Of a stretch of 64,000 nucleotides of DNA, positions 10,584 through 18,072 are shown piece after piece; the first letter of the stretch is position 1; each line of letters starts with the position of its first letter. The stretch covers positions 124,001 through 188,000 of the forward strand of contig NZ_JOAI01000005.1 in the NCBI RefSeq assembly GCF_000717715.1, read 5' to 3'. The notes below the pieces were generated by a model that saw only the letters and a program-made list of their open reading frames with translations, did not search any database and was not told the origin of the DNA. The stretch is from Streptomyces sp. NRRL B-24484. GTDB taxonomy: Bacteria > Actinomycetota > Actinomycetes > Streptomycetales > Streptomycetaceae. A program made the position numbers and the translations under genes.

Positions 10584-11795
10584 ATGCAGGACATCGCCGC
10601 GCAGCTCACCGCCTGGCACGCGTCCGGGCGTTCCTTCGCCGTGGCCACCGTCGTCGCCGTCTCCGGCAGCGCCCCGCGCGACCCGGGCGCGGCGCTCGCC
10701 GTCGACGAGACCGGCGAGGCGATCGGCTCGGTCTCCGGCGGCTGCGTCGAGAGCGCCGTCTACGACCTCTGCCAGGAGGCGATCCGCACCGGCGAACCCG
10801 TGCTGGAGCGCTTCGGCTACAGCGACGAGGACGCCTTCGCGGTCGGTCTGACCTGCGGCGGCATCCTCGACGTCTTCGTCCAGCCGGTCGTGCCCGGCAC
10901 CGACCCGGCGATCGACACGGGCATCGCGTACATCGCCTCCGGCACCCCCGTCGCCCTCGCCCGCATCGTCGCCGGCCCGCAGGCCCTGCTCGGCACCGCC
11001 GTCGCCGTCACGGCCGACGCCCACCACGGCAGCCTCTCCCCCACGGCCTCCGCCACCCCCGGGCCGACCACGCGGTCGCTGGAGCGCTCGATCGTCGCCG
11101 AGGCCCGCGCCCTGCTCGACGCCGGCCGCACCGGCACCGTCGTCCTCGCCCTCGACGGCCGCCCCTGCGACCCCACCGACCAGGGCACCGTCACCGTCTT
11201 CGTCGAAACGTACGTCCCCGCCCCCCGCATGATCGTCTTCGGCGCCATCGACTTCGCCGCCGCCGTCGTCCGCATCGGCAAGTTCCTCGGCTACCACGTC
11301 ACCGTCTGCGACGCCCGCCCCGTCTTCGCCACCACCCGCCGCTTCCCCGACGCCGACGAGATCGCCGTCGACTGGCCCCACCGTTACCTCGACACCCAGC
11401 ACCACCGCATCGACGGCCGCACCGTCCTGTGCGTCCTCACCCACGACGCCAAGTTCGACATCCCCCTCCTTGAGCGCGCCCTGCGCCTGCCCGTCGGCTA
11501 CATCGGCGCCATGGGATCCCGCCGCACCCACCACGACCGCAACACCCGCCTGCGCGAAACCGGCCTCACCGAGGCCGAGATCGCCCGCCTCCGCTCACCC
11601 ATCGGCCTCGACCTCGGCGCCCGCACCCCCGAGGAGACCGCCGTCTCCGTCGCCGCCGAGATCGTCGCCCACCGCCGCGGCGGCTCCTGCCTGCCGCTGT
11701 CCGCCGGCGACGGCCCCATCCACCACGACCTCGGTGCGGTCGTACCCGAGCCGGAGCCGGAGCCGAAGCACCGGCCGCGGCCGCACGCGGCCTGA
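10584..11795 (+). CDS. xdhC: XdhC-family xanthine dehydrogenase accessory protein
   Basis: 403 residues. XdhC/CoxI proteins bind molybdenum cofactor, protect or sulfurate it and insert it into xanthine dehydrogenase. The N-terminal CoxI motif VAVSGSAPRDPGAALAVDET with GSVSGGCVESAVYDL and LTCGGILDVFVQP is clear. The C-terminal XdhC Rossmann part includes MIVFGAIDFAAAVVRIGKFL, IGAMGSRRTHHDRNTRLRE and SPIGLDLGARTPEETAVSVA. ATG 10584 follows GAGGAG by about 8 nt. The short charged C-terminus (EPEPEPKHRPRPHAA) is low-complexity. Confidence 0.9.
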   Translation: MQDIAAQLTAWHASGRSFAVATVVAVSGSAPRDPGAALAVDETGEAIGSVSGGCVESAVYDLCQEAIRTGEPVLERFGYSDEDAFAVGLTCGGILDVFVQPVVPGTDPAIDTGIAYIASGTPVALARIVAGPQALLGTAVAVTADAHHGSLSPTASATPGPTTRSLERSIVAEARALLDAGRTGTVVLALDGRPCDPTDQGTVTVFVETYVPAPRMIVFGAIDFAAAVVRIGKFLGYHVTVCDARPVFATTRRFPDADEIAVDWPHRYLDTQHHRIDGRTVLCVLTHDAKFDIPLLERALRLPVGYIGAMGSRRTHHDRNTRLRETGLTEAEIARLRSPIGLDLGARTPEETAVSVAAEIVAHRRGGSCLPLSAGDGPIHHDLGAVVPEPEPEPKHRPRPHAA

Positions 11796-11832
11796 GCACG
11801 CAGTCCGAGCACGCGGTCCGAGCACGGGGCGG
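11794..11832. repeat. Three tandem 13-nt units at the xdhC 3' end
   Basis: Units beginning GAGCACGC at 11794, 11807 and 11820 (13-nt period, last unit diverged) start inside the xdhC stop codon. This is probably slippage in non-coding DNA; no function is suggested. Confidence 0.5.
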
Positions 11833-11941
11833 TCGGGGTGCGGGGCCCCGTCAGCAGCGCGACGCTGGAGACCTGAGGACCGACCCCACCCCGGCGAGGT
11901 CCGAGCGGCCGGTCGTCCTCCGCACCGAAGGGACCACCGCC

Positions 11942-12241
11942 ATGCGCATGCTCGTTCAGGCCTCGATCGACACCGAACGCTCCAACGCCGTGGTCGCCGC
12001 GGGGAAGATGCCCGAGACGATGGAGCAGATGCTCGGGATCCTCAAGCCAGAGGCAGCCTACTTCTACCCGCTGCACGGCCGCCGCGGCTTCACCATGGTG
12101 GTGGACGTCGCCGACGAGGCCGCCCTGATCCCCCTCGTCGAACCGCTCTGGACGGAGATGGGCGCCGACGTCGAGGTGGTCCCCTGCCTCACCGCCCAGG
12201 AACTCCAGGCCGGCCTCGCCCGCCTCACCGCCCGGTCCTGA
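11942..12241 (+). CDS. Small alpha/beta protein, DUF3303-like
   Basis: 99 residues, no membrane segment or signal. The pattern MRMLVQASIDTERSNAVVAA, then YFYPLHGRRGFTMVVDVADE, then LTAQELQAGLARL resembles small ferredoxin-fold (dimeric alpha-beta barrel) proteins of the DUF3303 type, common as single genes in Streptomyces. ATG 11942 is preceded by GAAGGGA about 8 nt upstream. It follows xdhC by 146 nt, so it may not belong to the purine operon. Function unknown. Confidence 0.6.
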   Translation: MRMLVQASIDTERSNAVVAAGKMPETMEQMLGILKPEAAYFYPLHGRRGFTMVVDVADEAALIPLVEPLWTEMGADVEVVPCLTAQELQAGLARLTARS

Positions 12242-12259
12242 CCCGGCCCGCCCCGGAGG

Positions 12260-12676
12260 TCAGTCGGCCTCACCAGCGGGCACGACCCACCGCGTCGGCT
12301 GGCCGGTGACCTGGGCGATCATGTCGTAGTCGCCGTCGTAGTGCAGGACGGTGACGCCGTGGCGCTCCGCCGTCGCGGCGATCACCAGGTCGGCCGTCGA
12401 CACTGCTTGCCAGTTGCCCGCGCCGACGAGCAGTACCTGGACGTCCAGCGCCCGGTCCCAGACCTCGTCGGTCGTCGGCAGCCGGTCGAAGCCGCGCATC
12501 TCGTCACGGATCCGCTCGGCCTCGGCCTTCGACCTGGCGCTGCGCAGGACCTCCAGTTCCACGGCCGCACAGACGGCCAACAAGCCGGCGTTGTGGAGGG
12601 GTTCCACTGCCCTGCGGACGGCCTGTTCGGGGAATCGGGCCAGCGCCGAGGTGTCGATCAGGAAGCGTTCCGTCAT
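12260..12676 (-). CDS. vapC: PIN-domain ribonuclease toxin VapC
   Basis: 138 residues, a full PIN domain: FLIDTSALARF with the first acidic residue, the conserved Glu in VELEVL, STADLVIAATAERHGVTVLHYD with the central Asp, and DGDYDMIAQVTGQ with the last Asp. The PIN active site binds Mg and cuts RNA, usually tRNA or rRNA loops. Its ATG overlaps the vapB stop by 4 bp (ATGA), which couples toxin translation to antitoxin. All key acids are present, so it looks intact. Confidence 0.88.
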   Translation of the reverse strand: MTERFLIDTSALARFPEQAVRRAVEPLHNAGLLAVCAAVELEVLRSARSKAEAERIRDEMRGFDRLPTTDEVWDRALDVQVLLVGAGNWQAVSTADLVIAATAERHGVTVLHYDGDYDMIAQVTGQPTRWVVPAGEAD

Positions 12677-12885
12677 GCCGCCCGGTGCTCCGAATCACTC
12701 TCCACCGGACCGGTCAGGTCCGGCAGACCGCCTTCGGCCAGCCAGTTCAGAAAGGATTCCCGCTTCCGTCGCTTGATCGCATCGGCGAGCGCGGCATTCA
12801 CGGTGGCCACCTTCGTGGTGGTGCCGAAGATCTCCGCGGCCTCGGCCAGCAGCTCGTCGTCCACGTCTATCACCGTGCGCGTCAT
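12673..12885 (-). CDS. vapB: VapB-type ribbon-helix-helix antitoxin
   Basis: 70 residues. The N-terminal TRTVIDVDDELLAEAAEIFG followed by TTTKVATVNAALADAIKRRK is the VapB ribbon-helix-helix plus the toxin-binding helix of the MT0933-like group. The C-terminal tail is acidic and probably disordered when free. The start ATG (12885) has GGGAGG about 6 nt upstream, and this SD lies at the edge of the large palindrome at 12894-12945, the likely autoregulatory operator. Confidence 0.87.
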   Translation of the reverse strand: MTRTVIDVDDELLAEAAEIFGTTTKVATVNAALADAIKRRKRESFLNWLAEGGLPDLTGPVESDSEHRAA

Positions 12886-12893
12886 GCCAACCT

Positions 12894-12945
12894 CCCGAGG
12901 GTCGTGATATCGAATCCCATGCTATTCGATATCACGACCCTCGGG
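12894..12945. promoter_or_regulatory. Perfect 22-bp-arm palindrome: vapBC operator and leader hairpin
   Basis: Arms 12894-12915 and 12924-12945 are exact reverse complements over all 22 positions, with an 8-nt spacer CCCATGCT. The inner half TCGTGATATCGAAT is AT-rich for this genome. The palindrome fills the gap between the SDR stop (12949) and the vapB start. On the minus strand its 3' arm ends CTCGGG and runs into the SD GGGAGG. It can act as a DNA operator for VapB and, in RNA, as a hairpin that terminates the SDR transcript or covers the vapB ribosome-binding site. Confidence 0.75.
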
Positions 12946-12948
12946 CCG

Positions 12949-14667
12949 TCAGCCGATGTCGAGGCGGGCGAGGCGGCGCAGCAGGGCGGGGCTGAGGCGG
13001 CCGAGGAGGCGGGCGGCCCTGGCCTCGAAGGTGACCGGGACGACCGGCTTGCCGGTGCGGACGGCGCGGAGGATCTCGGCGGCGACCTTCTCGGGCGGGA
13101 ATCCCCGGCGGGCGTAGGCCTTGGTGGCCTTGGCCCGCTTGGCGGCCTGCTCGTCCGCGTCGGTGCCGGAGAAGGTGGTGGTGCTGGTGATGTTGGTCGC
13201 CACGATGCCGGGGCAGATCGCGGAGACGCCGATCCGGTGCGGGGCGAGTTCGGCCCGCAGGCAGTCGGAGAGCATCAGCACCCCGGCCTTGCTGGTGGCG
13301 TACGCGGCGAGCGACTTCGCCGGCAGGTAGGCCGCCGCGGAGGCCAGGTTGACGATGTGTCCGCCCCCGCCGCGGGCCACCATCAGCTCGCCGAAGGCGC
13401 GGCACCCGTGGATGACGCCCCAGAGGTTGACGTCCAGGACGCGCTGCCACTCCTTCGCGGTGGTCTGCAGGAAGGTCCCGGCATGGCCGATCCCGGCGTT
13501 GTTGACCACCACGTCGGGCACGCCGTGCTCGGCGGCGACCTGCCGGGCGAAGGCGTCCACGGCCTCGCCGTCGGAGACGTCCACCCGGTAGGCGTGCGCG
13601 CGCGGGCCGACCAGGCCGCAGAGGTCGGCGGTGCGCCCGGCGGCGGCGAGGTCGAGGTCGCAGACCACCACCCGGTCGCCCTGCTCGGCGAAGGCCAGCG
13701 CGGTGGCCCGGCCGATGCCGCTGCCGCCGCCGGTGACCACCGTGAGCCGGCCGCTCACCGGCGGGCCCTGGACGTGCCCGGCGGCGACCCGGGTGACGTG
13801 CTCGCGGACGAGCCGGGCCACCGCGCCGCCCTTCTCCAGCAGCGCCGACCAGTGGCCGGCGTCCAGGGTGCGGCGGGTCAGGTGCGGCACCCAGCGCTCC
13901 AGGCCCTCGGAGAGGAAGGTCGAGACGTACCGGTCCCGCTCCAGGGTGATCAGCTGGACGGGCACCTCGGTCGGCCGCTCCCGCGGACTGCGCAGCACCG
14001 GCCGGAAGTTGGCCCGGTACAGCTCGATCCCGCGGACGGCGTCCCGGCCGAGGGTGGGCTGCGGGTGGCCGGCCCGCGGGGTGACGGCCTCCATCCGGTG
14101 CAGCACGGTCGGCCAGGCGCGGGCCAGGAACAGCCGCCAGACGGCCGGTGCCAGGTAGGGCAGTTGGAAGGCCGTGATGTACCAGGAGTGCACGCCCTGG
14201 ACGAGCAGCTGGCGCAGGTGCCGCGGGGTGGGGCGGCGCATCCGGTGCCTGATCCAGTGGCCGATGTGGTCCAGCGACGGCCCGGAGACGGTGGTGTAGG
14301 AGGCGATCCGCCGGTGCGCGCCGGGCTCGGTGACGGCCTCCCAGGACTGGATCGATCCCCAGTCGTGGGCGACCACGTGCACCGGTTCGTCCGGGCTGAC
14401 GGCGTCGGCGACGGCGAACAGGTCGGCGCCGAGGTGCTCCAGCCGGTAGCCGTCCCGGGCGGCGGGCACACCGGAGCCGCCGGCGCCGCGGACGTCGTAG
14501 CGGACCACGTGGTGGTCGGTGGCGAGGTCGGCGGCGACGTCGTCCCAGACCGCGTGGGTGTCCGGGTAGCCGTGCACCAGCAGGACGGTCGGCCGGGCCG
14601 GGTCGCCCTGCTCGTACACGGCCAGCGGCAGCCCGCCGGAGTGGACGGTGCGGCGGCGGATGGTCAT
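12949..14667 (-). CDS. Alpha/beta-hydrolase-SDR fusion oxidoreductase (EphD-like)
   Basis: 572 residues, two enzymes in one chain. The N-terminal ~300 residues form an epoxide-hydrolase-like alpha/beta-hydrolase (LLVHGYPDTHAVWDDV oxyanion motif, VVAHDWGSIQSWE nucleophile Asp in H-D-W-G, late GHWSALLEKG His). The C-terminal ~260 residues are a classical SDR with VVTGGGSGIGRATALAFAEQ, NNAGI, the Ser of LASAAAYLPAKSLAAYATSK and the YxxxK pair. The same architecture is found in mycobacterial EphD (~590 residues), which acts on lipid epoxides/ketones. ATG 14667 overlaps the M24 gene stop by 4 bp. Last gene of the block that begins at 17607. Substrate unknown, probably a hydrophobic oxygenated compound. 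Confidence 0.82.
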   Translation of the reverse strand: MTIRRRTVHSGGLPLAVYEQGDPARPTVLLVHGYPDTHAVWDDVAADLATDHHVVRYDVRGAGGSGVPAARDGYRLEHLGADLFAVADAVSPDEPVHVVAHDWGSIQSWEAVTEPGAHRRIASYTTVSGPSLDHIGHWIRHRMRRPTPRHLRQLLVQGVHSWYITAFQLPYLAPAVWRLFLARAWPTVLHRMEAVTPRAGHPQPTLGRDAVRGIELYRANFRPVLRSPRERPTEVPVQLITLERDRYVSTFLSEGLERWVPHLTRRTLDAGHWSALLEKGGAVARLVREHVTRVAAGHVQGPPVSGRLTVVTGGGSGIGRATALAFAEQGDRVVVCDLDLAAAGRTADLCGLVGPRAHAYRVDVSDGEAVDAFARQVAAEHGVPDVVVNNAGIGHAGTFLQTTAKEWQRVLDVNLWGVIHGCRAFGELMVARGGGGHIVNLASAAAYLPAKSLAAYATSKAGVLMLSDCLRAELAPHRIGVSAICPGIVATNITSTTTFSGTDADEQAAKRAKATKAYARRGFPPEKVAAEILRAVRTGKPVVPVTFEARAARLLGRLSPALLRRLARLDIG

Positions 14668-15494
14668 GCGGCCTCCTCCTGGAGCGTCCAGCGCCGCACG
14701 TGCGGCAGGTCGTCGTCGAGCCAGAACGCGTCGTCGTCCGTGACGACGAGCAGTTCCTCGAACTTGATGCCCACGTCCCGGAAGCCGATGTGCGGCTCGA
14801 CCGCCCACAGGCCCGGGGTGGGGGCGTGCCGGGACGAGCGGCCGTCCGCCCACAGCGGGGAGCGGCCGTGCAGCCGCTCGCCGATCAGCTCCCGGCCGAG
14901 CGTCTGGAGTGTACGCACGCCGAAGCCGAGGAGGGTGACGCCGGCCGGGCCGCGGGCGGTCGTCCGGGTGACCCGGTGGCCGATCACCCGGCCGGGGTAG
15001 ACCCGGTGCCGGTTGTCGTAGCCGTGCACGGCGAGCTGGGCGTCCACCGCCGCGTACACCTCGTTCAGCGGCTTGCGGGCCCTGACCTCGGCGAGGATCA
15101 GCTCCCGGTAGACCTTCAGGTCGGCGGCGAGGCGGTCCCAGACCGGGTTCTCGCCGACCTTGCCGCCGTAGCCGATGTCCGCGGTGTAGCCGTCCACCAC
15201 CGGCGCGCAGTCCAGCACGTACGGCATGCCCTCCTCCAGCCGGCGGCTGCCGGCGAAGAACTGCAGCGGGGTGCGGAAGTGCCGGAAGGCCGTGCGGTCG
15301 CCGAACCAGGCGAACGGCACGTGGAAGTGGTCCTGCACCCCGGCCCGCTCCAGGCAGCGGCGCAGCTGCACGGTGGCCTGCCGCTCGGTGACGCCGGGTT
15401 CGATCCACGCGGCGACCTGTTCCGCACAGTGGTAGGCGAGTTGCTGGGTCTCGCGGAACCTCGCGAGGTCGCGGTCGTCGTAGGGGAAGGTCAT
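14664..15494 (-). CDS. M24-family metallopeptidase-like protein
   Basis: 276 residues with the pita-bread fold of creatinase/aminopeptidase P/methionine aminopeptidase (M24). The metal-ligand Asp pair is visible in YVLDCAPVVDGYTADIGYG; a later His in GRVIGHRV and the Glu residues of WAVEPHIG and IKFEELLVV complete a plausible set. There is no N-terminal creatinase domain. Some M24 proteins in catabolic clusters are lyases or hydrolases, so peptidase activity should not be assumed. It lies 11 nt downstream of the reductase and overlaps the hydrolase-SDR gene, so it is surely co-transcribed with them. Confidence 0.75.
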   Translation of the reverse strand: MTFPYDDRDLARFRETQQLAYHCAEQVAAWIEPGVTERQATVQLRRCLERAGVQDHFHVPFAWFGDRTAFRHFRTPLQFFAGSRRLEEGMPYVLDCAPVVDGYTADIGYGGKVGENPVWDRLAADLKVYRELILAEVRARKPLNEVYAAVDAQLAVHGYDNRHRVYPGRVIGHRVTRTTARGPAGVTLLGFGVRTLQTLGRELIGERLHGRSPLWADGRSSRHAPTPGLWAVEPHIGFRDVGIKFEELLVVTDDDAFWLDDDLPHVRRWTLQEEAA

Positions 15495-15505
15495 GGGCGG
15501 GCTCC

Positions 15506-16591
15506 TCAGAGGTCCAGGACGAGGGTCTCGCCCTCGGCCGCGCGGGAGACGCAGGGCAGCAGGGCGCCGTCGGCGCGCTCGGCCGGGGTCAGCCGGCGGT
15601 CGCGGTGCTCGGGGGTGCCGTCCAGCACCCGCACCCGGCAGGTGCCGCAGAAGCCCTGCTTGCAGGAGTACGGCAGGTCGGGACGGAGCTCGCGGGCCAC
15701 GTCCAGGGCGGAACGGTCGGCGGGGACGGCGAGTTCGGGACCGCCGGCGCCGAGCCGGACGGTGAACGGGTGCCCGCCGGTGACCGGGGCGGCACCGAAC
15801 CGCTCGAAGTGCAGGGCCCGGGCGGGCGAGGCGTCGAACAGCCGCTGGACGGCGGCGAGCATCGGTGCCGGGCCGCAGCAGTAGACGGCCGCGCCGCGCG
15901 GGGCCCGGGCGAGCAGTTCGGCGGCGTCCGGGACGCCGTCGCGGTCGTCGGTGCGGATCTCCACCCGGGCCGGGTCGAGGGCCCGCAACTCCTCGGTGAA
16001 GGGCAGCGCGGCGGCCGTCCGGCCGGTGTGCACCAGCCGCCAGTCGAGGCCGAGCGCCCGCGCCTGACGGGCCATCGGCAGCAGCGGGGTGATGCCGATG
16101 CCGCCGGCCAGCAGCAGCACGGCGGGCTCCGCGCAGAAGGCGAAGCCGTTGCGCGGGCGGGCGGCGGTCAGTCGGCTGCCGACCTCGACCTCGTCGTGCA
16201 GTTCGACGGACCCGCCGCCGCCGTCCGCGACCCGGCGCACCGCGATCCGGTAGCGGTGCCGGTCGGCGGGGTCACCGCAGAGGGAGTAGTGCCGCCGCCG
16301 GCCCGAGGGCAGGGTGAGGAGCAGACGGGCGCCGGGCTGCCAGGCGGGCAGCGGGCCGCCGGAGGGCTCGGCGAGGTGGACGGCGACGACGTCCTCGGCG
16401 ACCGTGCGCTGGCCGGTGACCACCAGGCGCAGCGGCGGGACGGGGGCGGGGGACGGCCTGCGGGGGCTGCGGCGCAGCCCGGGGCTGCCGAGCGCCGGGC
16501 TGTAGTGGTCGCCGAACGCGGTGAGCCACCGCATGAACCGGTCGTCCCGGGGACGGCCGTACAGGTCGGGCGGCGGAGTGACGAGGTCCAT
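15506..16591 (-). CDS. Ferredoxin-NAD(P)H reductase with C-terminal 2Fe-2S domain
   Basis: 361 residues in the phthalate-dioxygenase-reductase order. An FNR-type flavin domain (RRHYSLCGD, R-x-Y-S-L), a nucleotide domain (LLLAGGIGITPLLPM and YCCGPAPML) and a C-terminal plant-type ferredoxin (SCKQGFCGTCRVRVLDG, last Cys in LLPCVS) are clear. A ~55-residue N-terminal extension (DLYGRPRDDRFMRWLTAFGD) precedes the flavin domain. It would move electrons from NAD(P)H to an oxygenase; the diiron-like protein encoded just upstream is the obvious partner. ATG 16591 is the first Met consistent with the family. Confidence 0.83.
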   Translation of the reverse strand: MDLVTPPPDLYGRPRDDRFMRWLTAFGDHYSPALGSPGLRRSPRRPSPAPVPPLRLVVTGQRTVAEDVVAVHLAEPSGGPLPAWQPGARLLLTLPSGRRRHYSLCGDPADRHRYRIAVRRVADGGGGSVELHDEVEVGSRLTAARPRNGFAFCAEPAVLLLAGGIGITPLLPMARQARALGLDWRLVHTGRTAAALPFTEELRALDPARVEIRTDDRDGVPDAAELLARAPRGAAVYCCGPAPMLAAVQRLFDASPARALHFERFGAAPVTGGHPFTVRLGAGGPELAVPADRSALDVARELRPDLPYSCKQGFCGTCRVRVLDGTPEHRDRRLTPAERADGALLPCVSRAAEGETLVLDL

Positions 16592-16640
16592 CGGTGACGG
16601 CTCCGTGGCAGGTCGAGATCGGACGGGAGGAGACGTCCCC

Positions 16641-16706
16641 CAGGGGCGTGTGGGGGGTGCACCAACAGCGTTCGGAACGGGGTGTCCCCTTGGGGGCGCG
16701 TGGGGG
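16641..16706. repeat. Two direct GGGGCG(C/T)GTGGGG repeats
   Basis: CAGGGGCGTGTGGGG (16641-16655) and TTGGGGGCGCGTGGGGG (16690-16706) lie in the 122-nt gap between the diiron-like gene and the reductase gene. They resemble the word at 223 and 47965. Confidence 0.5.
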
Positions 16707-16713
16707 TACCGCC

Positions 16714-17607
16714 TCAGCGGGTGGCGGCTGCGCGGGCGGCCGGGGAGGTGGCGAGGTAGCCGAGGGCCTGGCTGGAGGAGCCCTCGTGGGTGGGGTGGTA
16801 GCCGGGCTTGAAGTAGCGGGCGGCGGAGCGGGCCATCGCCCCGGGGTCGGGCAGCAGGCCGCGCCGCGCCTGCACCTGCGCCTCCCGCCAGGTCGGCCGG
16901 ATCCGGCCGCGGAGTTCGGGGTCGGCGGCGAGCAGGAACCGCACGCCCCGGACCCACAGGTGCACCAGCAGCGGCCCGGAGACGAGCATCCCCCGCATCC
17001 GCCGCAGGTAGCCCGGGTCGAGGTGGACCAGCAGGTCGTAGGCGACGCTGCGGTGCTCGACCTCCTCGGCGCCGTGCCAGCGCAGCAGGTCGAGCATGGT
17101 GGGGTCGGCCTGGGCCCGGTCGAGGCCGGGCGAGTTGAGGGCCCAGTTGCCGAGGAAGGCGGTGAAGTGCTCGATCGCGGCGACGAAGGCGACCCGTTCG
17201 ATGATGTTCTCGCGGCGCCGGCGGCCCGTCAGTCCGGGCTTGTCGCCGAGGACGCGGTGGAAGAGCCAGCCGATCTGGCGGATGTAGGGGCGGGGGTCGA
17301 GGCCCTGGCCGAGCAGGTGGTCGAGGACCTCCTGGTGGGCTTCGGCGTGGATGGCCTCCTGGCCGATGAAGCCGAGGACCTCCTCGCGGAGCTGCTCGTC
17401 GGTGATCATCGGGAGCGCGTCCGAGAAGACCCGGACGAACCAGCGCTCGCCCTCCGGGAGCAGCAGGTGGAGCACGTTGATGGTGTGGGTGGCGAACGGC
17501 TCGTCGGGGATCCAGTGCAGCGGCAGGCTGGACCAGTCGAACTGCACGTCGCGGGGTTCCAGGACGAGGCTGTCGTGGACGCGCGGGGGCGGGGTGGTAC
17601 CGGGCAT
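16714..17607 (-). CDS. Ferritin-like diiron protein, 'metal-dependent hydrolase' family (PF10118-like)
   Basis: 297 residues. The carboxylate/histidine pattern is that of a four-helix diiron site: EEVLGFIGQEAIHAEAHQ (E...E-x-x-H), AAIEHFTAFLGNW and WHGAEEVEHRSVAYD (E-E-x-E-H). Proteins of this family are named metal-dependent hydrolases, but the ligand spacing is more like a diiron oxygenase/oxidase. It heads the block with the flavin/2Fe-2S reductase (122 nt downstream), the M24 protein and the EphD-like hydrolase-SDR, which fits a hydroxylation-then-dehydrogenation route. The AT-rich near-palindrome at 17683 is its likely operator. Substrate unknown. Confidence 0.75.
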   Translation of the reverse strand: MPGTTPPPRVHDSLVLEPRDVQFDWSSLPLHWIPDEPFATHTINVLHLLLPEGERWFVRVFSDALPMITDEQLREEVLGFIGQEAIHAEAHQEVLDHLLGQGLDPRPYIRQIGWLFHRVLGDKPGLTGRRRRENIIERVAFVAAIEHFTAFLGNWALNSPGLDRAQADPTMLDLLRWHGAEEVEHRSVAYDLLVHLDPGYLRRMRGMLVSGPLLVHLWVRGVRFLLAADPELRGRIRPTWREAQVQARRGLLPDPGAMARSAARYFKPGYHPTHEGSSSQALGYLATSPAARAAATR

Positions 17608-17682
17608 GGGGGAGCCTCCTGGCCTGCGGTGGCGGCTTCGACCCTGGCAACGTACTCGCGGGTAGCAGGCCCGGCAAGGGCC

Positions 17683-17704
17683 TTATCGACATTGAGTCTA
17701 ATAA
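17683..17704. promoter_or_regulatory. AT-rich near-palindromic operator candidate
   Basis: TTATCGACATTGAGTCTAAT, continuing AA, reads TTA..GAC-ATTGA-GTC..TAA on both strands. It lies about 75 nt upstream of the diiron-like gene start in a strikingly AT-rich patch. It has the layout of a TetR-type operator, but no TetR gene is adjacent. Confidence 0.4.
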
Positions 17705-17754
17705 GTTTCGCGCCCAGGACGGCCCTCGCCCGGCCGGGACGGAGGAGGTGCGGC

Positions 17755-18072
17755 TCAGTCCGGTACCGGCCCCGGCGGGCGGAGCGCCACGCGGAGCGCC
17801 GTCAGGAAGGACTCGACCGCCAGCCGGGCCGTCAGCAGTACGAGGGCGCCGGTGAAGAGGCCGAAGGCGGCCGCGGCGACGATGGTGAACAGGGCGTGGT
17901 CGTCCAGCGAGCCGTCGTCCGGATCCGTCCGGAGCCGGATCCGGTGGCCGGGGTGGTCGCCGGCGAGGCGCCGCTCGGTCAGCTGCCGGCCGTCGAAGGT
18001 CCAGGTGCGCAGGCAGCCGTAGAGGTCGTCGAACGGCCCGGTGGGCTCCCGGTACACCTGGCACTCGGTCAC
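17755..18072 (-). pseudogene. C-terminal part of a split small membrane protein
   Basis: 105 residues from GTG 18072: a soluble stretch (TECQVYREPTGPFDDLYGCL) and one membrane segment near residues 62-86. The GTG overlaps the stop of the upstream frame (GTGA). Reading this frame further upstream gives AGNGTHPDRYRTPQAVDVTV directly before TECQVYREP, which looks like genuine protein joined to the end of the preceding gene. So this and 18069-18389 are probably one gene broken by a -1 shift at about 18120-18155, unless they are truly coupled separate genes. Function unknown. Confidence 0.5.

Noticed and set aside
12260..12945. vapBC as a sign of a mobile island
   Set aside because: No integrase, att-like repeats or clear composition change flank the pair apart from its own palindrome.
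12949..15408. An 819-residue continuous minus frame suggesting a three-domain fusion
   Set aside because: The part upstream of 14667 is a shadow of the M24 gene in another frame. ATG 14667 with the ATGA junction gives a normal 572-residue protein.
15506..18064. An 852-residue minus frame containing the reductase
   Set aside because: Only residues after ATG 16591 match a family; the rest is a Arg/Pro-rich out-of-frame reading of the diiron-like gene.
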